Below are positions 45,201 through 53,595 of a stretch of 64,000 bases of DNA, piece after piece. The position numbers and the translations under genes were made by a program. Below the pieces are notes generated by a model. It made no database searches. It saw only the letters and a list, made by a program, of their open reading frames with translations, and was not told the origin of the DNA. The stretch spans positions 35,736 to 99,735 of the forward strand of contig JAFWCU010000003.1 in NCBI GenBank assembly GCA_017534305.1, given 5' to 3'. Every line of letters starts with the position of its first letter. The stretch's first letter is position 1. This DNA is from Clostridia bacterium (lineage in GTDB: Bacteria > Bacillota > Clostridia > TANB77 > CAG-465).

Positions 45201-46748
45201 TAAAGTAGCACTAAACTTTGCACCAGCAAGATTTAATTGTGGAGTTGAATCTGTCCTTTGAAGCTTTTTAATTATCTCTATATTATTTCTTTTAACGTTT
45301 TCATACACAGTTATATTCTTCTCTACAAATTCAACATCTTGATTATCATAAGAAACAGTAAACTCAACTTCTTCGTCGTTTAAATTATATCCTTCAGACG
45401 CAACCACTTCTTTATACATATATTTACCAAGTGGAATTATAACTGTATTAGAAACACCATCATCTCCAGTAGTACATGTTGCAACTTCTTGGCCATTACT
45501 ATAAAGCAAATCTATTCCATTTTGTGCATATATATCTTCTCTTGCATATATTTTATATTGTGCGCCAGATAATTTTGCGTCTCCTTGTGGAATATCTGTT
45601 TCTCTATCTTTTTTATAAAATGTAACTTTAGCTTTTTCATCTCTATCTAGCTTTGTAGCAGTTGTAGTTGTTGCAGTTATAACTCTAGCGCTAATGTTTT
45701 CTCTATCGTTATAATATCCCTCCGGTGCATATGTTTCTTCTACTGTATATGTACCAGCTGGTACATCGCTAAAGTTTGCAATACCTTCTTCATTTGTAAC
45801 TGCACTAAATACATTTGAACCTAAGGATATTTTAAAAGTAGCTCCTTTTACACCTTTATCCCATTCGTCTTTCTTTACTACATTTAATGTTCCAAACGCA
45901 CGAATAGAACGTGCAAGACCCATAGGAGTGCTTGCAGATTTATCTGTATATGTAGGATGAGAAGAAATTAATTGTTGTGATTCTATACTAGTAGAATAAT
46001 ATGTAGCAGAAACATTATATGTTGTACCATGTGAAATAACAGAAGATGCAACACTAGTTATATCTGTCATTATACTCTCTAGTGGTATTCTTATTTGAAA
46101 TGTACTATTCCAATTTATTCCGTTTGTCTGCATCCTATTTCCGTTCATATCTGTTATATAAGTTCCAGCTGGAAATCCTGCAAGTGAAATATCATAATAG
46201 CTATTGTTTTCTGCAAGGTTTGCACTAATTGGTTGAGATACCATATCGCTTCCAACAGGATTAAACTCTAGTGATGTTGTAGATAGTCCTGGTGCACCAA
46301 CATTTCCTGTATAATTAACCGCAGCATAGTATAAATTTTTAGCAGCTTGAACAGCACCCCAGTCTCCTGCATACAATCCTTCTATATTTACTTGACCAAG
46401 TAATGCCCATATTACCGCTTGCTTAATTTGGAAATCTGCTTCTTCACTCCATTTATATCCATGGTCTGCAGCTAGTGCATAACCAATACGTGGATCATCA
46501 TATGGGCCACTTGCATAATCCATTTTCTTAAGCCTTACTGGTAATTGAATACAATGAGCATAATCTCCATCAATTGTATAGTAATATAGACATGGACCAT
46601 GACCATATTCTACATCATATTCAGGTACGCCTACCCATAGTTTTTCAAATCTACCAATACCAGTCATATATGCATTAGTAGTTTTAGGAATACATATAAT
46701 AAATGTTAATATAAACAATATAACAAATAAATACTTTCTGTGTTTCAT
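42285..46748 (-). CDS. Giant SpaA/Cna-B adhesin with intact thioester domain
   Basis: 1487 residues from MKHRKYLFVIL; GGAGG is 5 nt before this ATG, and the longer frame starts with a TTG abutting it. Signal peptide to about residue 26, then a thioester domain (about 30-240) with C66 in DYAHCIQL and Q110 in KQAVIW, the pair that forms the reactive Cys-Gln bond used to couple covalently to host surfaces in Gram-positive adhesins. About eleven SpaA/Cna-B repeats (about 285-1435) form the stalk. It ends in IVNTGD, a membrane helix and KNKK. Repeats 5-8 match repeats 2-5 of the downstream paralogue in the same order. Confidence 0.93.
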   Translation of the reverse strand: MKHRKYLFVILFILTFIICIPKTTNAYMTGIGRFEKLWVGVPEYDVEYGHGPCLYYYTIDGDYAHCIQLPVRLKKMDYASGPYDDPRIGYALAADHGYKWSEEADFQIKQAVIWALLGQVNIEGLYAGDWGAVQAAKNLYYAAVNYTGNVGAPGLSTTSLEFNPVGSDMVSQPISANLAENNSYYDISLAGFPAGTYITDMNGNRMQTNGINWNSTFQIRIPLESIMTDITSVASSVISHGTTYNVSATYYSTSIESQQLISSHPTYTDKSASTPMGLARSIRAFGTLNVVKKDEWDKGVKGATFKISLGSNVFSAVTNEEGIANFSDVPAGTYTVEETYAPEGYYNDRENISARVITATTTTATKLDRDEKAKVTFYKKDRETDIPQGDAKLSGAQYKIYAREDIYAQNGIDLLYSNGQEVATCTTGDDGVSNTVIIPLGKYMYKEVVASEGYNLNDEEVEFTVSYDNQDVEFVEKNITVYENVKRNNIEIIKKLQRTDSTPQLNLAGAKFSATLKSDRSKVYYSELTDETGYTTITNLPYGTYEVEEVVVPDTALKIDLFDVFVELDKTEAPAYRYTKENVAKKMQITIYKEDIETGIITQGDAHLENSEYTIYRDEACTDAVETVTIALQSDGRYTATTGNYLVGTYYIKETKRPEGYLIDENVYTITQIPSEQTVEYSYHDMTSRELVEKGNVYIVKYLENNTNFEQGSTTKNPAVGVELTLTLDSKPETNYTAVIDEKGYAEFIDIPYGWYTITETKSIEYVDIMDPQPLYIARDKQKLYYIVQDPRNKRNLKIVKRDEETGEVIPLAGSTFKVWDVSEARYLKQTYNYPTPVEIDEFVTTTDGTLVLPDGVIPGAYELEEINAPYGYARKDTRVPFTIEATSPENPEQIKTITVDFTNVAQKARVVVFKKGEMLSDKMMEGDITRPVYELRGLEGVEYAITAREDIVTPDGTVRMRQGESVTIVTGPDGIATSEPLYLGSYSIKEVKTKTGYLASATEFPFVLEYRGQEITIWDKDLDFTDVRQKMNLNLFKNIQEPKYIGMLKNAYKDVVLGVYTKEALVDNMGNVVIDSDVLVDKLYINEDGTITQNYDLPMGDYYIKEIATNENYVLNEKNYYFTFLPEDNVTPVIDIKLAEDVTNELKNLKTLRLVKYANRDIGPLLRVRAFFTGENLDDKHTLNNAKFKLYWDDNGVAQPLVTTDGIDTYTSDENGLILVDSLPYGKYYYQEVDVPKGYELDDALYEFEIDKNGEEQELEVYNSIVDIKVFTKTDAFDSEVIPDCTFEILDEDENVIYTNTTDENGDFYMPIDMLETGKIYYYHEIEAPDIYELNDELHEFVLNEDETVTIDEVSNLRKTSTILISKTDFLNGDKIPNCTFVLESKETDYRVEGTTDENGEYYFENVPYGEYTYTEISAPEEYNIDTTPHDITINGETYEIRVRDEKIVNTGDIKFPLVLSVGIISVFGLVYIIYRYKDVFFKNKK

Positions 46749-46842
46749 ATTATCCTCCAAAAATAATCATTTGTTATTATTGTTTGAAAAATATCATTTT
46801 TTATTCAAAAGATAACAAAAGAAGAACATAAAATAAATGCAA

Positions 46843-46874
46843 ATAAAAAAGAAAAAGAACTAGCAAGCTAGTTC
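46843..46874 (-). terminator. Terminator of metal efflux operon
   Basis: GAACTAGC (46857-46864) pairs perfectly with GCTAGTTC (46867-46874), with a T-rich tail on the minus strand. Confidence 0.9.
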
Positions 46875-46891
46875 CCTTTTGAAATTCATTG

Positions 46892-48775
46892 TTATTTTTT
46901 TACTTTAAAAATTCTTAAAGAATTAAAAATTGAAATAAGTGTTACACCTACATCTGCAAATACGGCAATCCACATATTAGTTAAGCCAAACACACTAAGT
47001 ATTAAGAATAACACTTTAGCAGTTATTATCATTGCTATATTTTCATTAACAATATGTTTTGTTCTTCTAGATATATTGATGGCATCTACTATTTTTTCTG
47101 GTTCATCAGTCATAAGAATAATATCTGCAGTGTCTACTGCAATATCTGTTCCTTTGCCCATTGCAAATCCAACATCACTTGTAGCAATAACAGGGCTATC
47201 ATTAATTCCGTCACCAACAAAAGCTACTGTAGCACCTCTTTGTTTTGCTTCTTCAATAATTCTTACCTTATCTTGTGGAAGAAGTTCATAATATACTTCA
47301 TCTACACCAAGTTTTCCAGCAACTTCTTTTGCAATATACTCTCTATCCCCAGTAAGCATAAAAGTCTTAATGCCTTTATTTTTTAGTTTTTGAATTGCTT
47401 CACGTGCACCTAGTTTTACACTATCTTCTAGTGTTACATATCCTTTATACTCACCATTAACACTTAAGTATATTGCAGTACCAGAATTAGTATTTTTAAT
47501 ATACTTAATATTATTGTTTTCCATTAATTTGCTGTTACCTACTAAAACGTCGATATTGTCTATTTTAGCAGTTATACCAAACCCTGGTAATTCTTCATGA
47601 TTTTGTATTTTAGATTCGTCTATTATGCCTTTATACGCTTCTAAGACAGACTTAGCAATAACATGTGAAGATTTATATTCTGCATATGCGACAAGTTCAA
47701 GTATTCTTTCATCGGCTAGTTCACTTTTTGACTTATATGAGTTAACTTTAAACTTACCATCTGTAAGAGTACCTGTTTTATCCATATATATTTCATTAAC
47801 TTTTGTTAATGTGTCTAAATATGTTGTACCTTTAGCAAGTATCCCTTTTTTACTTGCAGCACCCATTCCAACAAAAAAGCCAAGTGGAATAGAAATAACT
47901 AGTGCACAAGGACATGATATTACTAAAAAGTTTAACGCTCTGTAAATTGCCTCTGACCAAGTTAGATTAAATGCAAGTGGTAAAACTAAAATAACTAAAA
48001 TTGCAAGAATAATTACAACTGGTGTATATATCTTACAAAATTTAGAAATATACTTTTCTGTTTTAGATTTATTCTTTGCAGCGTTTTCCACAAGTTCCAC
48101 AATTTGAGAAACAGCGCTATCTTTTTCTTCTCTAATTGTTTTAACTGTTATTGCTCCTCCTGCATTAATACTTCCTGAAAGTATTTCTTGACCTTTAGTT
48201 TTTTCGACATGCAGAGATTCGCCATTAAGTGCAGACATATCTAATGTAGCATTTTCAGATTCAAGTATTGAATCTATTGGTACTCTATCTCCAGTTTTAA
48301 TCATAATTTGAGTGCCAACCTTTACATCTTCTGTATGAACTTTTTCACCAGTAATTAAAGTTGTCTCATTTTCTTTAAGATCTAAAACTTTTTCAATTTT
48401 TTCTTTAGAAGAATCTACAGCTTTGTCTTGAAGAATTTCACCTATCTTGTATAAAACAAGAACTGCTACTGCCTCTGTATATTCTCCTATTGCCATAGCA
48501 CCTATAGTTGCAATAGTCATGATAAGATTTTCATCAAACATATCTTTACCAAACAAGTGCTTAATGGCTTTAAGAATAATATCATAACCTATCATAATAT
48601 ACGCAATAACAAAAAGCATAATACTTGCTATATTGAAAGGAATAAAATGTGCAACAACTGCAAGGATTACACCAACTACAAGTAGTATTTTATTTGTAGT
48701 ACTTAGTTCTTCGTCCTCATGATGATGTTCACATGAGTCACAATGAATTTCATGTTTTTGTCCATGAGCATTCAT
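46892..48775 (-). CDS. cadA: Heavy-metal P1B-type ATPase (Zn/Cd/Co class)
   Basis: 627 residues. Membrane CPC motif in SCPCALVISIPL (about 289), phosphorylation site DKTGTLTDG (about 331), and hinge GDGINDSPVIATSDVGFAMG. The N-terminus lacks a CxxC metal-binding domain and instead has a short His/Cys/acid-rich segment (HEIHCDSCEHHHEDEE). The CPC type and the adjacent SmtB-like repressor suggest zinc, cadmium or cobalt efflux. Separated from the ArsR gene by 1 nt. Confidence 0.93.
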   Translation of the reverse strand: MNAHGQKHEIHCDSCEHHHEDEELSTTNKILLVVGVILAVVAHFIPFNIASIMLFVIAYIMIGYDIILKAIKHLFGKDMFDENLIMTIATIGAMAIGEYTEAVAVLVLYKIGEILQDKAVDSSKEKIEKVLDLKENETTLITGEKVHTEDVKVGTQIMIKTGDRVPIDSILESENATLDMSALNGESLHVEKTKGQEILSGSINAGGAITVKTIREEKDSAVSQIVELVENAAKNKSKTEKYISKFCKIYTPVVIILAILVILVLPLAFNLTWSEAIYRALNFLVISCPCALVISIPLGFFVGMGAASKKGILAKGTTYLDTLTKVNEIYMDKTGTLTDGKFKVNSYKSKSELADERILELVAYAEYKSSHVIAKSVLEAYKGIIDESKIQNHEELPGFGITAKIDNIDVLVGNSKLMENNNIKYIKNTNSGTAIYLSVNGEYKGYVTLEDSVKLGAREAIQKLKNKGIKTFMLTGDREYIAKEVAGKLGVDEVYYELLPQDKVRIIEEAKQRGATVAFVGDGINDSPVIATSDVGFAMGKGTDIAVDTADIILMTDEPEKIVDAINISRRTKHIVNENIAMIITAKVLFLILSVFGLTNMWIAVFADVGVTLISIFNSLRIFKVKK

Positions 48776-48776
48776 A

Positions 48777-49067
48777 TTATCTTCCCTCCTCTATATGTTC
48801 TATAGCTAGAGTAAATAGTTTTTCTACATGGTCGTCATCTAAAGAATAGTATACTTCCTTACCTTTCTTTTCTGCTTTAACAAGTCTTGCTGCTTTTAAA
48901 TTTGCTAGTTGATGACTTACTGCAGAATGTGTCATACCAATTAACTCTGCTATGTCTATTACACACATCTCTTTTTTAGAAATGCAAAATAATATTTTAA
49001 TTCTTGTAGGATCTCCAATTAGCTTAAATAGTTCAGCCAAATCATTATAAATATCTTTATGTTCCAT
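48777..49067 (-). CDS. ArsR/SmtB-family metal-sensing repressor
   Basis: 96 residues with winged helix GMTHSAVSHQLANLKAARLVKAEKKGKEVYYSL. Near the end D-x-H-x10-H-x2-E (DDHVEKLFTLAIEHIEE) matches the alpha-5 zinc site of CzrA/SmtB. MCVID in helix 3 retains only one of the two cysteines of CadC's ELCVCDL, so a zinc/cobalt sensor is favoured over cadmium. First gene of the operon; a perfect operator palindrome overlaps the promoter start. Confidence 0.93.
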   Translation of the reverse strand: MEHKDIYNDLAELFKLIGDPTRIKILFCISKKEMCVIDIAELIGMTHSAVSHQLANLKAARLVKAEKKGKEVYYSLDDDHVEKLFTLAIEHIEEGR

Positions 49068-49095
49068 TTGATCACCTTATATACAATTTTCTACA

Positions 49096-49125
49096 TGAAT
49101 ATATGAATAATTGTTCATATATTCA
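49096..49125. promoter_or_regulatory. ArsR/SmtB-type operator (perfect 12-6-12 palindrome)
   Basis: TGAATATATGAA (49096-49107) and its exact reverse complement (49114-49125) flank TAATTG. It lies immediately downstream of the -10 box and covers the transcription start, the usual place for CadC/CzrA operators. Confidence 0.9.
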
Positions 49126-49126
49126 T

Positions 49127-49155
49127 ATCATACTACAAGATAATTATATAGTCAA
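49127..49155 (-). promoter_or_regulatory. Promoter of metal efflux operon
   Basis: Minus-strand TTGACT (49155-49150), 17-bp spacer, TATGAT (49132-49127). Confidence 0.8.
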
Positions 49156-49207
49156 TAGGAAAAAATATACATTTTAAAAGTTTTTAACATCTTATGTCTC
49201 CAAGTCC

Positions 49208-49235
49208 TTGAAATCTAAAATAATCTTGTTATAAT
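49208..49235 (+). promoter_or_regulatory. Promoter of third wall-anchored protein
   Basis: TTGAAA (49208-49213), 16-bp spacer, TATAAT (49230-49235). Confidence 0.65.
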
Positions 49236-49271
49236 AAGGAAGTACACGCTAATAAAGGGGGACTAAATATT

Positions 49272-51317
49272 ATGAAAAAACAAAAACTTTTGTTTGGATT
49301 ACTAGCTTTTATGCTTATTGCAAACCTAGTAATTCCAAATGTTGTACTAGCAACTGACGAATTAACAACTGAAGTTGAAACTATTCAAGAAGAAGTAGTT
49401 CTTGATGAAGAAAAAACTGCTGAAGTTGAAGAGGAAGCAATAGTTGAAGAAACAGAAGTTGTACCTGTTGACGAAACAAATGTTGAAGATGTTCCAACTA
49501 CTGTATCTCAAAAAGCTTATTCAGATGAGTTAAAGTACACTAGTGATTACAACACACAAAAAACTTACGTAATAGCTAGAATGGATGAGAACCAAACATT
49601 CTATCTTCCAGCAGAACTTGCAGAACCTGGAACAGATACAAGAATACTTCAATCTATTTTCTTACTAGATGATGTTGGAAATATCGCAGCTAATAAACAA
49701 ATAACTATTCTAAATTATGGAAGACCATATGAAGGTGCAAACTATAGACTTATGGAAGATGAAGAACATCCACTATTTAGAGTTACTCCAGTAAATGCAA
49801 ATGGTGACTATTCTACTACACCAAGCAGTTATAAAATTGAATTCTTACATGTAGGTCAAGATTACACTGGGGATTTCTCTTTTGATTTTAACTATCATAA
49901 TGAACACAAAGGATATAGTGAAGCATATAATGAAGAAACTGGATTATACGACAGATATTCAAACTTTAACATATATCCTACTCTAAAAGTTCATTTTGTA
50001 AGATATGGAAGAAAAGCTGAAATTTATGAAAATGCAATAAATGAAAAAGGAGAATTAGGAGCAAGTTTTAACTTTGATACAAATAATCAATGTAAACTAG
50101 AACTATATTCTCAAGAAACAGGTATTGAAGCACAATTAATTATGACATATTTTGATATGTACCTAGCAAAAGATGATAATCATGCAACTGTATATGCAAC
50201 TATAGAAGATGGATATTTAGTTGAAGTAGACAGTAAAGATCAAGCCATGTTTGAAATTATAATGGAAAACCAAATTCAAGTTACAATTACTTGGTTAAAA
50301 GATAATAACAAATACATCTCAGCAACTACAGAATGTGTTGATTTATATTCTGAAACTCGTACTGATGAAAGCTCAGATATGATAATAAGAACTATATATA
50401 CAGATAGATATACACCAGTATATTTTAGCTTTGTACCAGCAATAAAAGAAATAGTATATCAACCAGATATAATAAATGAAAAAGGTACAAAAAACTTAAA
50501 TGTTATTTTCAATGAAAATAATACATCAAAAATTGCAGCAGATAATACTGATGATGTATTCTTCATCATGGAAAACTTATTCCTATGGTACAATGGTGAA
50601 GGTGACAGATATTTCTTCATAAGAGATACTGGTTGGGGTTCATCTGCATATCAAACTGATGATAGCATACTAAAAGTTACAACTACAAATGTATCTGAAA
50701 GCACTGAATCACCAAAATACGAACTAACAATTGAATTACTAACAGACTTACAAGATATACTAATTCATACTATACCAGAATATTTTAAATATGTTAAAGT
50801 ACATGAAACTGAAGATGAAACTCACAAATATGTAACTTATGAATATGATAGATATGAACCTGCAACACTTACTTTTGTACCATTCGGTCAAGAAGTACCT
50901 GTTGAATACTATGTTGAAAATGTTGAAATAGACAATGATAATTCTACAGCAATGTTTGAATTTTCAGTAGACTATGATAAATTCTTAGCAGAAGGAACAG
51001 TTTATCTAGATGGTAATGAATTAAATAAAGATCAATATACTTCTCGTCAAGGAAGTACAATAATTGAACTTGCAAAAGATATTTTAGATACACTATCAGT
51101 TGGAATTCACACTTTAGGAATTCAAGTAAGCGATGGATATGTAGAAGCTGCATTTGAAATTGCTGAAGAAGAAATAAACGAAGTTGAACCTTCAACTGAA
51201 ACTATAGTTGAAGAACTAGTAAACACTGGAGACTATACTCCATATATGATATCACTATTTATAATATCATTAATTGGAATTGTATATGCAAATAAAAAAC
51301 TTGTTGTAAACAAATAA
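49272..51317 (+). CDS. Wall-anchored surface protein with X2-like domain
   Basis: 681 residues. Signal peptide (about 1-27), an acidic Glu/Val-rich linker (about 30-80), a long beta-rich body of unrecognised fold (about 85-550), an X2-like Ig domain near 565-650 (KFLAEGTVYLDGNELN, LDTLSVGIHTLGIQVSDG), and the C-terminal signal LVNTGD, membrane helix, KKLVVNK. Only two cysteines are visible (in NNQCKLEL and TECVDL), so no thioester domain. It shares the sorting signal with the two giant adhesins. SD AAAGGGGGA. Confidence 0.82.
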   Translation: MKKQKLLFGLLAFMLIANLVIPNVVLATDELTTEVETIQEEVVLDEEKTAEVEEEAIVEETEVVPVDETNVEDVPTTVSQKAYSDELKYTSDYNTQKTYVIARMDENQTFYLPAELAEPGTDTRILQSIFLLDDVGNIAANKQITILNYGRPYEGANYRLMEDEEHPLFRVTPVNANGDYSTTPSSYKIEFLHVGQDYTGDFSFDFNYHNEHKGYSEAYNEETGLYDRYSNFNIYPTLKVHFVRYGRKAEIYENAINEKGELGASFNFDTNNQCKLELYSQETGIEAQLIMTYFDMYLAKDDNHATVYATIEDGYLVEVDSKDQAMFEIIMENQIQVTITWLKDNNKYISATTECVDLYSETRTDESSDMIIRTIYTDRYTPVYFSFVPAIKEIVYQPDIINEKGTKNLNVIFNENNTSKIAADNTDDVFFIMENLFLWYNGEGDRYFFIRDTGWGSSAYQTDDSILKVTTTNVSESTESPKYELTIELLTDLQDILIHTIPEYFKYVKVHETEDETHKYVTYEYDRYEPATLTFVPFGQEVPVEYYVENVEIDNDNSTAMFEFSVDYDKFLAEGTVYLDGNELNKDQYTSRQGSTIIELAKDILDTLSVGIHTLGIQVSDGYVEAAFEIAEEEINEVEPSTETIVEELVNTGDYTPYMISLFIISLIGIVYANKKLVVNK

Positions 51318-51341
51318 TAACAAAATTCAAACTAAATAAAA

Positions 51342-51376
51342 AATAGAGATACAAGAAATTGTATCTCTATTCTTTA
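51342..51376. terminator. Convergent terminator (surface protein / truB)
   Basis: TAGAGATACAA (51344-51354) pairs perfectly with TTGTATCTCTA (51359-51369), with A/T-rich flanks both ways. It overlaps the truB stop. Confidence 0.9.
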
Positions 51377-52260
51377 TTATCATTTTCTACTATAAATCTT
51401 TTTAGAACTTTATCTTCAACTGTTCCAAGACCTATATATTTACCCTTATTATATACTTTAACTATTTGATCTGAAGATTCAACTTCTATTTTTACACCAT
51501 TTAAAAATTTGTGAAGTTCTTCATCTGTTAAAGTAATTTTCTTACTATCTTCGTAATAGTCTTCTATTGATATTATTCTATCTAGCATTTCAAGATAATC
51601 TAATCTTAAAAAATCATATAGTGGAATACTATCTTCTATTTTAAAGTTTCCTGTTCTAGTACGTCTAAGCTCTGTCATAGTAGCTCCGCAACCTATTTTC
51701 TTACCAATATCATTAACTAAACTTCTAATATATGTTCCTTTTGAACATTCAACATTAAAAGCTACCTCTTTAGATTCAAGATCTACCTTAATTCCAGAAA
51801 TATCATATATTTCAATTTCTCTTGGTTTAATCTCAACATCTTTATCTTCTCTTGCATATTGGTATAACTTTTTGCCTTCAACTTTAATAGCTGAATACTT
51901 AGGTGGCATTTGCATTTGTTTTCCAATAAATCTTTTAATTCTTTCTTTTATATAGATTTCATCTTTATCTACAACACTTGCAAACAATATTCTTCCTGTA
52001 ATATCATATGTATCTGTTTCAACACCTAAAAGCATTTTTACACTATAAGCTTTAGTTTCACACACAAGCTTATCTGAAAGCTTTGTAGCATCTCCTATAC
52101 ATATTGGAAGAACTCCAGTTGCTAGTGGATCTAAAGTTCCAGTATGTCCAACTTTTTGATTTGGAAAAATCTTTCTAATTGCATCTACAACATCATGTGA
52201 AGTGATACATTGTGGTTTATCTACATTTAATATTCCGTTTTTTGTTTGTTCAATTATCAT
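51367..52260 (-). CDS. truB: tRNA pseudouridine-55 synthase
   Basis: 297 residues. The catalytic motif GHTGTLDPLATGVLPICIG (about 39-57) contains the essential Asp, and KPQCITSHDV and TYIRSLVNDIG are also family marks. A C-terminal PUA-like segment follows. TruB makes the T-loop pseudouridine of tRNA. TAATG overlap with nrnA; last gene of the rimP-nusA operon. Confidence 0.96.
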   Translation of the reverse strand: MIIEQTKNGILNVDKPQCITSHDVVDAIRKIFPNQKVGHTGTLDPLATGVLPICIGDATKLSDKLVCETKAYSVKMLLGVETDTYDITGRILFASVVDKDEIYIKERIKRFIGKQMQMPPKYSAIKVEGKKLYQYAREDKDVEIKPREIEIYDISGIKVDLESKEVAFNVECSKGTYIRSLVNDIGKKIGCGATMTELRRTRTGNFKIEDSIPLYDFLRLDYLEMLDRIISIEDYYEDSKKITLTDEELHKFLNGVKIEVESSDQIVKVYNKGKYIGLGTVEDKVLKRFIVENDNKE

Positions 52261-53210
52261 TATATCATCTCTCCTATGGCTTTAATTAGTTTTTCTTTTC
52301 CAATTTCATATGGATCTTGCATTGTATATCCGGCAGCTCTAGGATGTCCACCACCACCAAATTCAATTGCAACTTTTGATACGTCTATTCTACCACCGGA
52401 ACGCATACTAACTTTTATGCTTCCATCACTTTTTCCTCTAACATATACAGCAAATTCTGTTCCAGCAATACTTCTTAAATAGTTAGTCATACCTTCAGCA
52501 TCTTCATCTGAAATGCCTAACGCATGTATTTCTTCATATGATACATATGAATATTTAAGTTTATTATCATAAAAAGATTCAATGTTATCTATAGTTTTAG
52601 CTACAAGTCTTAATTTTGACTCTTGTATAGTATCATTGATTTTTTTATTAACTAGAAAATTATCTGCTCCAATATCCAATAATTCTGCAACTACTCTCAT
52701 TGTTCTAGCGCTAGTATTGTTATAATTGAAACATCCTGTATCTGTCATTATTCCAGTATAAAGCATAGTGGCCATATCTTTGTCTATATTATTATCTGTA
52801 ATGTATTTTAAAAAGATATATGCAATTTCACTTGCTGAAGACCTGGTATCATCTATATGAATAAAATCTCCATATGGATTAGTTACTTGATGATGATCAA
52901 GCATTATAATTTTTTTAGCTTTATCATAATCTTCTTTAGGAATGGCAAGTCTTGTATTGTCCGAAGAATCAAGCGCAATAAGTAAATCATAGCTTCTTAC
53001 ATCTATACTTTTTACATGTTCATCTATTCGCGGCAAAAAGTTGAAAACAGTTGAATGATCAGGCATGACAACATGCGCGTCTTTACCCATTTTCTTTAAC
53101 GCGAAATAAATAGCAAATGTTGAACCAATAGCATCTCCGTCTGGATTAACATGTGCAACAATATATATAGTATTAGATTCTTCTATGATTTTCTTTGCTT
53201 GTTCAAACAT
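52260..53210 (-). CDS. nrnA: Bifunctional oligoribonuclease/PAP phosphatase, DHH family
   Basis: 316 residues. DHH-family metal motifs HVNPDGDAIGS, ALDSSD, LDHHQV and C-terminal DHHA1 GGGGHPRAAGY. NrnA degrades nano-RNAs and 3',5'-phosphoadenosine phosphate. The order rbfA-nrnA-truB is conserved in Firmicutes. SD GGGGG before the ATG. Confidence 0.94.
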   Translation of the reverse strand: MFEQAKKIIEESNTIYIVAHVNPDGDAIGSTFAIYFALKKMGKDAHVVMPDHSTVFNFLPRIDEHVKSIDVRSYDLLIALDSSDNTRLAIPKEDYDKAKKIIMLDHHQVTNPYGDFIHIDDTRSSASEIAYIFLKYITDNNIDKDMATMLYTGIMTDTGCFNYNNTSARTMRVVAELLDIGADNFLVNKKINDTIQESKLRLVAKTIDNIESFYDNKLKYSYVSYEEIHALGISDEDAEGMTNYLRSIAGTEFAVYVRGKSDGSIKVSMRSGGRIDVSKVAIEFGGGGHPRAAGYTMQDPYEIGKEKLIKAIGEMI

Positions 53211-53229
53211 ACAATACCCCCAATCTATA

Positions 53230-53583
53230 TTAGTCTTCTTTTTTATCTTTCTCCATTACTTCTTTTATTACTCTGTCCATATGCTCACCATATTCCATAG
53301 AGTTATCTAATTCGAATACTAGTTCAGGCATATTTCTCATTCTAACTCTTCTTCCAAGTTCTTTTTTAATAAAGCCTTTTGCTTTTGTTAAAGCATCAAC
53401 TACTTTATTTTTATTTCCTTTTCCATAGATGCTAACATACACTTTAGCATATTTTTGATCTGGAGTAATTTTAACATCAGTTACAGAGATTAACCCTGTA
53501 ACTGATGGTTCTTTTACTTCATTCATTATAATATCGCTTAATGCAATTTTAACATCTTGTTCTAATCTTTCGTGTCTTTGCAT
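53230..53583 (-). CDS. rbfA: Ribosome-binding factor A
   Basis: 117 residues from MQRHERLEQD; AGGAG is 9 nt upstream. The longer frame begins with a TTG touching that site. The KH-type fold motifs VSITDVKITPDQKYAKVYVS-like stretch and LGRRVRMRNMPELVFELD are present. RbfA matures 16S rRNA in the small subunit. Follows infB closely. Confidence 0.94.
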   Translation of the reverse strand: MQRHERLEQDVKIALSDIIMNEVKEPSVTGLISVTDVKITPDQKYAKVYVSIYGKGNKNKVVDALTKAKGFIKKELGRRVRMRNMPELVFELDNSMEYGEHMDRVIKEVMEKDKKED

Positions 53584-53595
53584 TTCACTCAACTC

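Noticed and set aside
38243..46748. Repetitive DNA in the adhesin genes as a CRISPR or satellite array
   Set aside because: The repetition is of divergent SpaA protein domains about 80-110 residues long, not of identical short DNA units.
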